Origin: Taudactylus pleione
Lineage: Eukaryota; Chordata; Amphibia; Anura; Myobatrachidae
Assembly: GCA_031769625.1 (NCBI GenBank)
Contig: JAUIMM010001247.1
Span: 186,501-250,500 of the forward strand
DNA length: 64,000 nucleotides
Reading direction: 5' to 3'
Every line of letters begins with the position of its first letter. Position 1 is the first letter of the stretch. Under the pieces are notes generated by a model. The model did no database searches, was not told the origin of the DNA, and worked only from the letters and a program-made list of their open reading frames with translations. Made by a program: the position numbers and the translations under genes. This document shows, piece by piece, positions 41,901 through 57,799 of this stretch.

Positions 41901-44900
41901 TTCCATAAAGGCGCAGGAAGAGGAACATACTGCTACATCATAGCTCCATAAGGGCGCTGGAAGAGGAACATACTGCTACATCATAGCTCCATAAGGGCGC
42001 AGGAAGAGGAACATACTGCTACATCATAGTTCTATAAGGGCGCAGGAAGAGGAACATACAGCTACATCATAGCTCCATAAGGGCGCAGGAAGAGGAACAT
42101 ACTGCTTCATCATAGCTCCATAAGGGCGCAGGAAGAGGAACATACTGCTTCATCATAGCTCCATAAGGGCGCAGGAAGTGGAACATACTGCTTCATCATA
42201 GCTCCATAAGGGCGCAGGAAGAGGAACATACAGCTACATCATAGCTCCATAAGGGCGCAGGAAGAGGAACATACTGCTACATCATAGCTCCATAAGGGCG
42301 CAGGAAGAGGAACATACTTCTACATCATAGCTCCACAAGGGCGCAGGAAGAGGAACATACAGCTACATCATAGCTCCATAAGGGAGCAGGAAGAGGAACA
42401 TACTGCTACATCTTAGCTCCATAAGGGTGCAGGAAGAGGAACATACTTCTACATCATAGCTCCATAAGGGCGCAGGAAGAGGAACATACTGCTACATCAC
42501 AGCTCCATAAGGGCGTAGGAAGAGGAGCATACTGCTACATCAGAGCTCCATAAAGGCGCAGGAAGAGGAACATACTTCTACATCATAGCTTCATAAGGGC
42601 GCAGGAAGAGGAATATACTGCTACATCATAGCTCCATAAGGGCGCAGGAAGAGGAACATACTGCTACATCATAGCTCCATAAGGGCACAGGAAGAGGAAC
42701 ATACTTCTACATTATAGCTCCATAAGGGCGCAGGAAGAGGAACATACTTCTACATCATAGCTCCATAAGGGCGCAGGAAGAGGAACATACTGCTACATCA
42801 TTGCTCCATAAGGGCGCAGGAAGAGGAACATACTGCTACATCATAGCTCCATAAGGGCGCTGGAAGAGGAACATACTGCTACATCATAGCTCCATAAGGG
42901 CGCAGGAAGAGGAACATACTGCTACATCATAGCTCCATAAGGGCACAGGAAGAGGAACATACAGCTACATCATAGCTCCATAAGGGCGCAGGAAGAGGAA
43001 GATACTGCTTCATCATAGCTCCATAAGAGCGCAGGAAGAGGAACATACTGCTTCATCATAGCTCCATAAGGGCGCAGGAAGAGGAACATACAGCTACATC
43101 ATAGCTCCATAAGGGCGCAGGAAGAGGAACATACTGCTACATCATAGCTCCATAAGGGCGCAGGAAGAGGAACATACTTCTACATCATAGCTCCACAAAG
43201 GCGCAGGAAGAGGAACATACAGCTACATCATAGCTCCATAAGGGCGCAGGAAGAGGAACATACTGCTACATCATAGCTCCATAAGGGCGCAGGAAGAGGA
43301 ACATACTTCTACATCATAGCTCCATAAGGGCGCAGGAAGAGGAACATACAGCTACATCATAGCTTCATAAGGGTGCAGGAAGAGGAACATACAGCTACAT
43401 CATAGCTCCATAAGGGCGTAGGAAGAGGAATATACTGCTACATCTTAGCTCCATAAGGGCGCAGGAAGAGGAACATACTGCTACATCATAGCTCCATAAG
43501 GGCACAGGAAGAGGAACATACAGCTACATCATAGCTCCATAAGGGAGCAGGAAGAGGAACATACTGCTACATTATAGCTCCATAAGGGCGCAGGAAGAGG
43601 AACATACTGCTTCATCATAGCTCCATAAGGGCGCAGGAAGAGGAACATACTGCTACATCATAGCTCCATAAGGGCGCGGGAAGAGGAACATACTGCTACA
43701 TCATAGCTCCATAAATGCACAGGAAGAGGAACATACTGCTTCATCATAGCTCCATAAGGGCGCAGGAAGAGGAACATACTGCTACATCATAGCTCCGTAA
43801 GGGCGTAGGAAGAGGAGCATATTGTTACATCAGAGCTTCATAAAGGCGCAGGAAGAGGAACATACTTCTACATCATAGCTCCATAAGGGCGCAGGAAGAG
43901 GAATATACTGCTACAGCATAGCTCCATAAGGGCGCAGGAAGAGGAACATACTGCTACATCATAGCTCCATAAGGGCGCAGGAAGAGGAACATACTTCTAC
44001 ATTATAGCTCCATAAGGGCGCAGGAAGAGGAACATACTTCTACATCATAGCTCCATAAGGGCGCAGGAAGAGGAACATACTGCTACATCATAGCTCCATA
44101 AGGGCGCAGGAAGCGGAACATACTACTACAAAATAGCTCCATAAGGGTGCAGGAAGAGGAACATACTGCTACATCATAGCTCCATAAGGGCGCAGGAAGA
44201 GGAACATACTGCTACATCATAGCTCCATAAGGGCGCAGGAAGAGGAACATACTGCTACATTATAGCTCCATAAGGGCGCAGGATGTTGAACATACTTCAA
44301 CATCATAGCTCCATAAGGGCGCAGGAAGAGGAACATACTGCTACGTCATAGCTCCATAAGGGCGCAGGAAGAGGAACATACTGATACCACATAGCTCCAT
44401 AAGGGCGCAGGAAGAGGAACATGCTGATACATCATAGCTCCATATGGGCGGAGGAAGAGGAACATAAAGCTATATCATAGCTCCATAAGGGCGCAGGAAG
44501 AGGAACATACAGCTACATCGTAGCTCCATAAGGGCGCAGGAAGATGAACATACTGCTACATCATAGCTCCATAAGGGCGCAGGAAGAGGAACATACTGCA
44601 ACATCATAGCTCCATAAGGGCGTTGGAAGAGGAACATGCTGATACATCATAGCTCCATAAGGGCGCAGGAAGAGGAACATACAGCTACATCATAGCTCCA
44701 TAAGGGCGCAGGAAGAGGAACAAACAGCAACATCATAGCTCCATAAGGGCGCAGGAAGAGGAACATACAGCTACATCATAGCTCCATAAGGGCGCAGGAA
44801 GAGGAACATACTGCTACATCACAGCTCCATAAGGGCGTAGGAAGAGGAGCATATTGCTACATCAGAGCTCCATAAAGGCGCAGGAAGAGGAACATACTTC

Positions 44901-45139
44901 TACATTATAGCTCCATAAGGGCGCAGGAAGAGGAACATACTGATACTTCATAGCTTCATAAGGGCGCAGGAAGAGGAACATACTGCTACATCATAGCTCC
45001 ATAAGGGCGCAGAAAGAGGAAAACACTGCTACATCATAGCTCCATAAGGGCGCAGGAAGAGGAACACACTTCAACATCATAGCTCCATAAGGGCGCAGGA
45101 AGAGGAACATGCTGCTACATCATAGCTCCATAAGGGCGC

Positions 45140-48100
45140 AGTAAGAGGAACATATAGCTACATCATAGCTCCATAAGGGTGCCTGAAGAGGAACATACTG
45201 CTACATCTTAGTTCCATAAGGGAGCAGGAAGAGGAACATAATGATACATCATAGGTCCATAAGGGCACAGGAAGAGGAACATACTGATACTTCATAGCTT
45301 CATAAGGGCACAGGAAGAGGAACATACTTCAACATTATAGCTCCATAAGGGCGCAGGAAGAGGAACATACTTCTACATCATAGCTCCATAAGGGCGCAGG
45401 AAGAGGAACATACTGCTACATCATTGCTCCATAAGGGCGCAGGAAGAGGAACATACTGCTACATCAGAGCTCCATAAAGGCGCAGGAAGAGGATCATACT
45501 TCTACATCATAGCTCCATAAGGGCGCAGGAAGAGGAATATACTGCTACAGCATAGCTCCATAAGGGCGCAGGAAGAAGAACATACTGCTACATCATAGCT
45601 CCATAAGGGCGCAGGAAGAGGAACATACTTCTACATTATAGCTCCATAAGGGCGCAGGAAGAGGAACATACTTCTACATCATAGCTCCATAAGGGCGCAG
45701 GAAGAGGAACATACTGCTACATCATTGCTCCATAAGGGCGCAGGAAGAGGAACATACTACTACATCATAGCTCCATAAGGGCGCAGGAAGCGGAACATAC
45801 TACTACAAAATAGCTCCATAAGGGCGCAGGAAGAGGAACATACTGCTACATCATAGCTCCATAAGGGCGCAGGAAGAGGAACATACTGCTACATCATAGC
45901 TCCATAAGGGCGCAGGAAGAGGAACATACTGCTACATTATAGCTCCATAAGGGCGCAGGAAGATGAACATACTTCAACATCATAGCTCCATAAGGGCGCA
46001 GGAAGAGGAACATACTGCTACATCATAGCTCCATAAGGGCGCAGTAAGAGGAACATATAGCTACATCATAGCTCCATAAGGGTGCCTGAAGAGGAACATA
46101 ATGATACATCATAGGTCCATAAGGGCACAGGAAGAGGAACATACTGATACTTCATAGCTTCATAAGGGCGCAGGAAGAGGAACATACTGCTACATCATAG
46201 CTCCATAAGGGCGCAGGAAGAGGAAAACACTGCTACATCATAGCTCCATAAGGGTGCAGGAAGAGGAACACACTGCTACATCATAGCTCCATAAGGGCGC
46301 AGGAACAGGAACATACTGCTACATCATAGCTCAATAAGGGCGCAGGAAGAGGAACATACTGCTACATCATAGCTCCATAAGGGGGCAGGAAAAAGAACAT
46401 ACAGCTACATCATAGCTCCATAAGGGTGCAGGAAGAGGAGCATACAGCTACATCATAGCTCCATAAGGGCGCAGGAAGAGGAACATACTGCTACATCATA
46501 GCTCCATAAGGGCGCAGGAAGAGGACATACTGATACATCATAGCTCCATAAGGGCGTAGGAAGTGGAACATACTGCTACATCATAGCACCATAAGGGCGC
46601 AGGAAGAGGAACATACTGCTTCATCATAGCTCCATAAGGGCACAGGAAGAGGAACATACTGCTACATCATAGCTCCATAAGGGCGCGGGAAGAGGAACAT
46701 ACTGCTACATCATAGCTCCATAAATGCACAGGAAGAGGAACATACTGCTTCATCATAGCTCCATAAGGGCGCAGGAAGAGGAACATACTGCTACATCATA
46801 GCTCCGTAAGGGCGTAGGAAGAGGAGCATATTGCTACATCAGAGCTCCATAAAGGCGCAGGAAGAGGAACATACTGCTACATCATAGCTCCATAAGGGCG
46901 CAGGAAGAGGACATACTGATACATCATAGCTCCATAAGGGCGTAGGAAGTGGAACATACTGCTACATCATAGCTCCATAAGGGCGCAGGAAGAGGAACAT
47001 ACTGCTTCATCATAGCTCCATAAGGGCGCAGGAAGAGGAACATACTGCTACATCATAGCTCCATAAGGGCGCGGGAAGAGGAACATACTGCTACATCATA
47101 GCTCCATAAATGCACAGGAAGAGGAACATACTGCTTCATCATAGCTCCATAAGGGCGCAGGAAGAGGAACATACTGCTACATCATAGCTCCGTAAGGGCG
47201 TAGGAAGAGGAGCATATTGCTACATCAGAGCTCCATAAAGGCGCAGGAAGAGGAACATACTTCTACATCATAGCTCCATAAGGGCGCAGGAAGAGGAATA
47301 TACTGCTACAGCATAGCTCCATAAGGGCGCAGGAAGAGGAACATACTGCTACATCATAGCTCCATAAGGGCGCAGGAAGAGGAACATACTGATACATCAC
47401 AGCTCCATAAGGGCGTAGGAAGAGGAGCATATTGCTACATCAGAGCTCCATAAAGGCGCAGGAAGAGGAACATACTTCTACATCATAGCTTCATAAGGGC
47501 GCAGGAAGAGGAATATACTGCTACATCAGAGCTCCATAAGGGCGCAGGAAGAGGAACATACTGCTACATCATAGCTCCATAAGGGCACAGGAAGAGGAAC
47601 ATACTTCTACATTATAGCTCCATAAGGTCGCAGGAAGAGGAACATACTTCTACATCATAGCTCCATAACGGCGCAGGAAGAGGAACATACTGCTACATCA
47701 TTGCTCCATAAGGGCGCAGGAAGAGGAACATACTGCTACATCATAGCTCCATAAGGGCGCTGGAAGAGGAACATACTGCTACATCATAGCTCCATAAGGG
47801 CGCAGGAAGAGGAACATACTGCTACATCATAGCTCCATAAGGGCGCAGGAAGAGGAACATACAGCTACATCATAGCTCCATAAGGGCGCAGGAAGAGGAA
47901 CATACTGCTTCATCATAGCTCCATAAGGGCGCAGGAAGAGGAACATACTGCTTCATCATAGCTCCATAAGGGCGCAGGAAGAGGAACATACAGCTACATC
48001 ATAGCTCCATAAGGGCTCAGGAAGAGGAACATACTGCTACATCATAGCTCCATAAGGGCGCAGGAAGAGGAACATACTTCTACATCATAGCTCCACAAGG

Positions 48101-51100
48101 GCGCAGGAAGAGGAACATACAGCTACATCATAGCTCCATAAGGGCGCAGGAAGAGGAACATACTGCTACATCATAGCTCCATAAGGGCGCAGGAAGAGGA
48201 ACATACTTCTACATCATAGCTCCATAAGGGCGCAGGAAGAGGAACATACTGCTACATCACAGCTCCATAAGGGCGTAGGAAGAGGAGCATATTGCTACAT
48301 CAGAGCTCCATAAAGGCGCAGGAAGAGGAACATACTTCTACATCATAGCTTCATAAGGGCGCAGGAAGAGGAATATACTGCTACATCATAGCTCCATAAG
48401 GGCGCAGGAAGAGGAACATACTGCTACATCATAGCTCCATAAGGGCACAGGAAGAGGAACATACTTCTACATTATAGCTCCATAAGGGCGCAGGAAGAGG
48501 AACATACTTCTACATCATAGCTCCATAAGGGCGCAGGAAGAGGAACATACTGCTACATCATTGCTCCATAAGGGCGCAGGAAGAGGAACATACTGCTACA
48601 TCATAGCTCCATAAGGGCGCTGGAAGAGGAACATACTGCTACATCATAGCTCCATAAGGGCGCAGGAAGAGGAACATACTGCTACATCATAGCTCCATAA
48701 GGGCGCAGGAAGAGGAACATACAGCTACATCATAGCTCCATAAGGGCACAGGAAGAGGAACATACTGCTTCATCATAGCTCCATAAGGGCGCAGGAAGAG
48801 GAACATACTGCTTCATCATAGCTCCATAAGGGCGCAGGAAGAGGAACATACAGCTACATCATAGCTCCATAAGGGCGCAGGAAGAGGAACATACTGCTAC
48901 ATCATAGCTCCATAAGGGCGCAGGAAGAGGAACATACTTCTACATCATAGCTCCACAAAGGCGCAGGAAGAGGAACATACAGCTACATCATAGCTCCATA
49001 AGGGCGCAGGAAGAGGAACATACTGCTACATCATAGCTCCATAAGGGCGCAGGAAGAGGAACATACTTCTACATCATAGCTCCATAAGGGCGCAGGAAGA
49101 GGAACATACAGCTACATCATAGCTTCATAAGGGTGCAGGAAGAGGAACATACAGCTACATCATAGCTCCATAAGGGCGTAGGAAGAGGAATATACTGCTA
49201 CATCTTAGCTCCATAAGGGCGCATGAAGAGGAACATACTGCTACATCATAGCTCCATAAGGGCACAGGAAGAGGAACATACAGCTACATCATAGCTCCAT
49301 AAGGGAGCAGGAAGAGAAACATACTGCTATATTATAACTCCATAAGGGCGCAGGAAGAGGAACATACTGCTTCATCATAGCTCCATAAGGGCGCAGGAAG
49401 AGGAACATACTGCTACATCATAGCTCCATAAGGGCACGGGAAGAGGAACATACTGCTACATCATAGCTCCATAAATGCACAGGAAGAGGAACATACTGCT
49501 TCATCATAGCTCCATAAGGGCGCAGGAAGAGGAACATACTGCTACATCATAGCTCCGTAAGGGCGTAGGAAGAGGAGCATATTGCTACATCAGAGATCCA
49601 TAAAGGCGCAGGAAGAGGAACATACTTCTACATCATAGCTCCATAAGGGCGCAGGAAGAGGAATATACTGCTACAGCATAGCTCCATAAGGGCGCAGGAA
49701 GAGGAACATACTGCTACATCATAGCTCCATAAGGGCGCAGGAAGAGGAACATACTTCTACATTATAGCTCCATAAGGGCGCAGAAAGAGGAACATACTTC
49801 TACATCATAGCTCCATAAGGGCGCAGGAAGAGGAACATACTGCTACATCATTGCTCCATAAGGGCGCAGGAAGAGGAACATACTGCTACATCATAGCTCC
49901 ATAAGGGCGCAGGAAGCGGAACATACTACTACAAAATAGCTCCATAAGGGCGCAGGAAGAGGAACATACTGCTACATCATAGCTCCATAAGGGCGCAGGA
50001 AGAGGAACATACTGCTACATCATAGCTCCATAAGGGCGCAGGAAGAGGAACATACTTCTACATCATAGCTCCATAAGGGCGCAGGAAGAGGAACATACAG
50101 CTACATCATAGCTTCATAAGGGTGCAGGAAGAGGAACATACAGCTACATCATAGCTCCATAAGGGCGTAGGAAGAGGAATATACTGCTACATCTTAGCTC
50201 CATAAGGGCGCAGGAAGAGGAACATACTGCTACATCATAGCTCCATAAGGGCACAGGAAGAGGAACATACAGCTACATCATAGCTCCATAAGGGAGCAGG
50301 AAGAGAAACATACTGCTATATTATAACACCATAAGGGCGCAGGAAGAGGAACATACTGCTTCATCATAGCTCCATAAGGGCGCAGGAAGAGGAACATACT
50401 GCTACATCATAGCTCCATAAGGGCACGGGAAGAGGAACATACTGCTACATCATAGCTCCATAAATGCACAGGAAGAGGAACATACTGCTTCATCATAGCT
50501 CCATAAGGGCGCAGGAAGAGGAACATACTGCTACATCATAGCTCCGTAAGGGCGTAGGAAGAGGAGCATATTGCTACATTAGAGATCCATAAAGGCGCAG
50601 GAAGAGGAACATACTTCTACATCATAGCTCCATAAGGGCGCAGGAAGAGGAATATACTGCTACAGCATAGCTCCATAAGGGCGCAGGAAGAGGAACATAC
50701 TGCTACATCATAGCTCCATAAGGGCGCAGGAAGAGGAACATACTTCTACATTATAGCTCCATAAGGGCGCAGGAAGAGGAACATACTTCTACATCATAGC
50801 TCCATAAGGGCGCAGGAAGAGTAACATACTGCTACATCATTGCTCCATAAGGGCGCAGGAAGAGGAACATACTGCTACATCATAGCTCCATAAGGGCGCA
50901 GGAAGCGGAACATACTACTACAAAATAGCTCCATAAGGGCGCAGGAAGAGGAACATACTGCTACATCATAGCTCCATAAGGGCGCAGGAAGAGGAACATA
51001 CTGCTACATCATAGCTCCATAAGGGCGCAGGAAGAGGAACATACTGCTACATTATAGCTCCATAAGGGCGCAGGAAGATGAACATACTTCAACATCATAG

Positions 51101-51300
51101 CTCCATAAGGGCGCAGGAAGAGGAACATACTGCTACATCATAGCTCCATAAGGGCGCAGTAAGAGGAACATACAGCTACATCATAGCTCCATAAGGGCGC
51201 AGGAAGAGGAACATACTGCTACATCATAGCTCCATAAGGGCGCAGGAAGAGGAACATACTTCTACATCATAGCTCCATAAGGGCGCAGGAAGAGGAACAT
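45140..51300. repeat. Higher-order block of the 43-bp satellite, first copy
   Basis: Ordered rare variants recur about 12.65 kb downstream: ggtgcctgaag at 45179 and 57812, and at 46082 and 58727; catagcaccataa at 46586 and 59266; ataaatgcacagg at 46731/59401, 47107/59789 and 49471/62151; ccacaaaggcgc (48954/61633). This is 295 units. Within it, the 23-unit segment near 49.3-50.3 kb is duplicated again at 50.3-51.3 kb, which the second copy lacks. Confidence 0.85.
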
Positions 51301-52339
51301 ACAGCTACATCATAGCTTCATAAGGGTGCAGGAAGAGGAACATACAGCTACATCATAGCTCCATAAGGGCGTAGGAAGAGGAATATACTGCTACATCTTA
51401 GCTCCATAAGGGCGCAGGAAGAGGAACATACTGCTACATCATAGCTCCATAAGGGCACAGGAAGAGGAACATACAGCTACATCATAGCTCCATAAGGGAG
51501 CAGGAAGAGGAACATACTGCTACATTATAGCTCCATAAGGGCTCAGGAAGAGGAACATACTGCTTCATCATAGCTCCATAAGGGCGCAGGAAGAGGAACA
51601 TACTGCTACATCATAGCTCCATAAGGGCGCGGGAAGAGGAACATACTGCTACATCATAGCTCCATAAATGCACAGGAAGAGGAACATACTGCTTCATCAT
51701 AGCTCCATAAGGGCGTAGGAAGAGGAGCATATTGCTACATCAGAGCTCCATAAAGGCGCAGGAAGAGGAACATACTTCTACATCATAGCTCCATAAGGGC
51801 GCAGGAAGAGGAATATACTGCTACAGCATAGCTCCATAAGGGCGCAGGAAGAGGAACATACTGCTACATCATAGCTCCATAAGGGCGCAGGAAGAGGAAC
51901 ATACTTCTACATTATAGCTCCATAAGGGCGCAGGAAGAGGAACATACTTCTACATCATAGCTCCATAAGGGCGCAGGAAGAGGAACATACTGCTACATCA
52001 TTGCTCCATAAGGGCGCAGGAAGAGGAACATACTGCTACATCATAGCTCCATAAGGGCGCAGGAAGCGGAACATACTACTACAAAATAGCTCCATAAGGA
52101 CGCAGGAAGATGAACATACTGCTACATCATAGCTCCATAAGGGCGCAGGAAGAGAAACATACTGCTACATCATAGCTCCATAAGGGCGCAGGAAGAGGAA
52201 CATACTGCTACATTATAGCTCCATAAGGGCGCAGGAAGATGAACATACTTCAACATCATAGCTCCATAAGGGCGCAGGAAGAGGAACATACTGCTACATC
52301 ATAGCTCCATAAGGGCGCAGTAAGAGGAACATATAGCTA

Positions 52340-55300
52340 CATCATAGCTCCATAAGGGTGCCTGAAGAGGAACATACTGCTACATCTTAGCTCCATAAGT
52401 GAGCAGGAAGAGTAACATAATGATACATCATAGGTCCATAAGGGCACAGGAAGAGGAACATACTGATACTTCATAGCTTCATAAGGGCGCAGGAAGAGGA
52501 ACATACTGCTACATCATAGCTCCATAAGGGCGCAGGAAGAGAAAAACACAGCTACATCATAGCTCCATAAGGGCGCAGGAAGAGGAACACACTGCTACAT
52601 CATAGCTCCATAAGGGCGCAGGAACAGGAACATACTGCTACATCATAGCTCCATAAGGGCGCAGGAAGAGGAACATACTGCTACATCATAGCTCCATAAG
52701 AGCGCAGGAAGAGGAACATACTGCTACATCATAGCTCCATAAGGGGGCAGGAAAAAGAACATACAGCTACATCATAGCTCCATAAGGGTGCAGGAAGAGG
52801 AGCATACAGCTACATCATAGCTCCATAAGGGCGCAGGAAGAGGAACATACTGCTACATCGTAGCTCCATAAGGGCGCAGGAAGAGGACATACTGATACAT
52901 CATAGCTCCATAAGGGCGCAGGAAGTGGAACATACTGCTACATCATAGCTCCATAATGGCGCAGGAAGAGGAACATACTGATACGTCATGGCTCCATAAG
53001 GGCGCAGGAAGAGGAACATACTGGTACCACATAGCTCCATAAGGGCGCAGGAAGAGGAACATGCTGATACATCATAGCTCCATAAGGGCGGAGGAAGAGG
53101 GACATAAAGCTACATCATAGCTCCATAAGGGCGCAGGAAGAGGAATATACTGCTACATCATAGCTCCATAAGGGCGCAGGAAGAGGAACATACTGCTACA
53201 TCATAGCTCCATAAGGGCACAGGAAGAGGAACATACTTCTACATTATAGCTCCATAAGGGCGCAGGAAGAGGAACATACTGATACTTCATAGCTTCATAA
53301 GGGCGCAGGAAGAGGAACATACTGCTACATCATAGCTCCATAAGGGCGCAGGAAGAGGAAAACACTGCTACATCATAGCTCCATAAGGGCGCAGGAAGAG
53401 GAACACACTTCAACATCATAGCTCCATAAGGGCGCAGGAAGAGAAACATACTGCTACATCATAGCTCCATAAGGGCGCAGTAAGAGGAACATATAGCTAC
53501 ATCATAACTCCATAAGGGTGCCTGAAGAGGAACATACTGCTACATCTTAGCTCCATAAGTGAGCAGGAAGAGGAACATAATGATACATCATAGGTCCATA
53601 AGGGCACAGGAAGAGGAACATACTGATACTTCATAGCTTCATAAGGGCACAGGAAGAGGAACATACTGCTACATCATAGCTCCATAAGGGCGCAGGAAGA
53701 GGAACATACTGCTACATCATAGCTCCATAAGGGCGCAGGAAGAGGAACATACTGCTACATCACAGCTCCATAAGGGCGTAGGAAGAGGAGCATATTGCTA
53801 CATCAGAGCTCCATAAAGGCGCAGGAAGAGGAACATACTTCTACATTATAGCTCCATAAGGGCGCAGGAAGACGAACATACTGATACTTCATAGCTTCAT
53901 AAGGGCGCAGGAAGAGGAACATACTGCTACATCATAGCTCCATAAGGGCGCAGAAAGAGGAAAACACTGCTACATCATAGCTCCATAAGGGCGCAGGAAG
54001 AGGAACACACTTCAACATCATAGCTCCATAAGGGCGCAGGAAGAGGAACATGCTGCTACATCATAGCTCCATAAGGGCGCAGTAAGAGGAACATATAGCT
54101 ACATCATAGCTCCATAAGGGTGCCTGAAGAGGAACATACTGCTACATCTTAGCTCCATAAGGGAGCAGGAAGAGGAACATAATGATACATCATAGGTCCA
54201 TAAGGGCACAGGAAGAGGAACATACTGATACTTCATAGCTTCATAAGGGCACAGGAAGAGGAACATACTTCTACATTACAGCTCCATAAGGGCGCAGGAA
54301 GAGGAACATACTTCTACATCATAGCTCCATAAGGGCGCAGGAAGAGGAACATACTGCTACATCATTGCTCCATAAGGGCGCAGGAAGAGGAACATACTGC
54401 TACATCAGAGCTCCATAAAGGCGCAGGAAGAGGAACATACTTCTACATCATAGCTCCATAAGGGCGCAGGAAGAGGAATATACTGCTACAGCATAGCTCC
54501 ATAAGGGCGCAGGAAGAAGAACATACTGCTACATCATAGCTCCATAAGGGCGCAGGAAGAGGAACATACTTCTACATTATAGCTCCATAAGGGCGCAGGA
54601 AGAGGAACATACTTCTACATCATAGCTCCATAAGGGCGCAGGAAGAGGAACATACTGCTACATCATTGCTCCATAAGGGCGCAGGAAGAGGAACATACTG
54701 CTACATCATAGCTCCATAAGGGCGCAGGAAGCGGAACATACTACTACAAAATAGCTCCATAAGGGCGCAGGAAGAGGAATATACTGCTACATCATAGCTC
54801 CATAAGGGCGCAGGAAGAGGAACATACTGCTACATCATAGCTCCATAAGGGCGCAGGAAGAGGAACATACTGCTACATTATAGCTCCATAAGGGCGCAGG
54901 AAGATGAACATACTTCAACATCATAGCTCCATAAGGGCGCAGGAAGAGGAACATACTGCTACATCATAGCTCCATAAGGGCGCAGTAAGAGGAACATATA
55001 GCTACATCATAGCTCCATAAGGGTGCCTGAAGAGGAACATACTGCTACATCTTAGCTCCATAAGTGAGCAGGAAGAGGAACATAATGATACATCATAGGT
55101 CCATAAGGGCACAGGAAGAGGAACATACTGATACTTCATAGCTTCATAAGGGCGCAGGAAGAGGAACATACTGCTACATCATAGCTCCATAAGGGCGCAG
55201 GAAGAGGAAAACACTGCTACATCATAGCTCCATAAGGGTGCAGGAAGAGGAACACACTGCTACATCATAGCTCCATAAAGGCGCAGGAAGAGGAACATAC

Positions 55301-56080
55301 AGCTACATCATAGCTCCATAAGGGAGCAGGAAGAGGAACATACTGCTACATTATAGCTCCATAAGGGCTCAGGAAGAGGAACATACTGCTTCATCATAGC
55401 TCCATAAGGGCGCAGGAAGAGGAACATACTGCTACATCATAGCTCCATAAGGGCGCGGGAAGAGGAACATACTGCTACATCATAGCTCCATAAATGCACA
55501 GGAAGAGGAACATACTGCTTCATCATAGCTCCATAAGGGCGTAGGAAGAGGAGCATATTGCTACATCAGAGCTCCATAAAGGCGCAGGAAGAGGAACATA
55601 CTTCTACATCATAGCTCCATAAGGGCGCAGGAAGAGGAATATACTGCTACAGCATAGCTCCATAAGGGCGCAGGAAGAGGAACATACTGCTACATCATAG
55701 CTCCATAAGGGCGCAGGAAGAGGAACATACTTCTACATTATAGCTCCATAAGGGCGCAGGAAGAGGAACATACTTCTACATCATAGCTCCATAAGGGCGC
55801 AGGAAGAGGAACATACTGCTACATCATTGCTCCATAAGGGCGCAGGAAGAGGAACATACTGCTACATCATAGCTCCATAAGGGCGCAGGAAGCGGAACAT
55901 ACTACTACAAAATAGCTCCATAAGGACGCAGGAAGATGAACATACTGCTACATCATAGCTCCATAAGGGCGCAGGAAGAGAAACATACTGCTACATCATA
56001 GCTCCATAAGGGCGCAGGAAGAGGAACATACTTCTACATCATAGCTCCATAAGGGCGCAGGAAGAGTAACATACTGCTAC
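52340..56080. repeat. Higher-order block of about 3.7 kb, first copy
   Basis: The ggtgcctgaag variant appears at 52357, 53517, 54119, 55021 and again at 56098, 57213, 57812, 58727, offsets of 3.69 to 3.74 kb (about 86 units). The variants around each anchor match too, such as atggcgcaggaagagg followed by atacgtcatggctcc at 52956 and 56653. Confidence 0.85.
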
Positions 56081-57799
56081 ATCATAGCTCCATAAGGGTG
56101 CCTGAAGAGGAACATACTGCTACATCTTAGCTCCATAAGTGAGCAGGAAGAGTAACATAATGATACATCATAGGTCCATAAGGGCACAGGAAGAGGAACA
56201 TACTGATACTTCATAGCTTCATAAGGGCGCAGGAAGAGGAACATACTGCTACATCATAGCTCCATAAGGGCGCAGGAAGAGAAAAACACAGCTACATCAT
56301 AGCTCCATAAGGGCGCAGGAAGAGGAACACACTGCTACATCATAGCTCCATAAGGGCGCAGGAACAGGAACATACTGCTACATCATAGCTCCATAAGGGT
56401 GCAGGAAGAGGAACATACTGCTACATCATAGCTCCATAAGAGCGCAGGAAGAGGAACATACTGCTACATCATAGCTCCATAAGGGGGCAGGAAAAAGAAC
56501 ATACAGCTACATCATAGCTCCATAAGGGTGCAGGAAGAGGAGCATACAGCTACATCATAGCTCCATAAGGGCGCAGGAAGAGGAACATACTGCTACATCG
56601 TAGCTCCATAAGGGCGCAGGAAGAGGACATACTGATACATCATAGCTCCATAATGGCGCAGGAAGAGGAACATACTGATACGTCATGGCTCCATAAGGGC
56701 GCAGGAAGAGGAACATACTGGTACCACATAGCTCCATAAGGGCGCAGGAAGAGGAACATGCTGATACATCATAGCTCCATAAGGGCGGAGGAAGAGGGAC
56801 ATAAAGCTACATCATAGCTCCATAAGGGCGCAGGAAGAGGAATATACTGCTACATCATAGCTCCATAAGGGCGCAGGAAGAGGAACATACTGCTACATCA
56901 TAGCTCCATAAGGGCACAGGAAGAGGAACATACTTCTACATTATAGCTCCATAAGGGCGCAGGAAGAGGAACATACTGATACTTCATAGCTTCATAAGGG
57001 CGCAGGAAGAGGAACATACTGCTACATCATAGCTCCATAAGGGCGCAGGAAGAGGAAAACACTGCTACATCATAGCTCCATAAGGGCGCAGGAAGAGGAA
57101 CACACTTCAACATCATAGCTCCATAAGGGCGCAGGAAGAGAAACATACTGCTACATCATAGCTCCATAAGGGCGCAGTAAGAGGAACATATAGCTACATC
57201 ATAACTCCATAAGGGTGCCTGAAGAGGAACATACTGCTACATCTTAGCTCCATAAGTGAGCAGGAAGAGGAACATAATGATACATCATAGGTCCATAAGG
57301 GCACAGGAAGAGGAACATACTGATACTTCATAGCTTCATAAGGGCACAGGAAGAGGAACATACTGCTACATCATAGCTCCATAAGGGCGCAGGAAGAGGA
57401 ACATACTGCTACATCATAGCTCCATAAGGGCGCAGGAAGAGGAACATACTGCTACATCACAGCTCCATAAGGGCGTAGGAAGAGGAGCATATTGCTACAT
57501 CAGAGCTCCATAAAGGCGCAGGAAGAGGAACATACTTCTACATTATAGCTCCATAAGGGCGCAGGAAGAGGAACATACTGATACTTCATAGCTTCATAAG
57601 GGCGCAGGAAGAGGAACATACTGCTACATCATAGCTCCATAAGGGCGCAGAAAGAGGAAAACACTGCTACATCATAGCTCCATAAGGGCGCAGGAAGAGG
57701 AACACATTTCAACATCATAGCTCCATAAGGGCGCAGGAAGAGGAACATGCTGCTACATCATAGCTCCATAAGGGCGCAGTAAGAGGAACATATAGCTAC

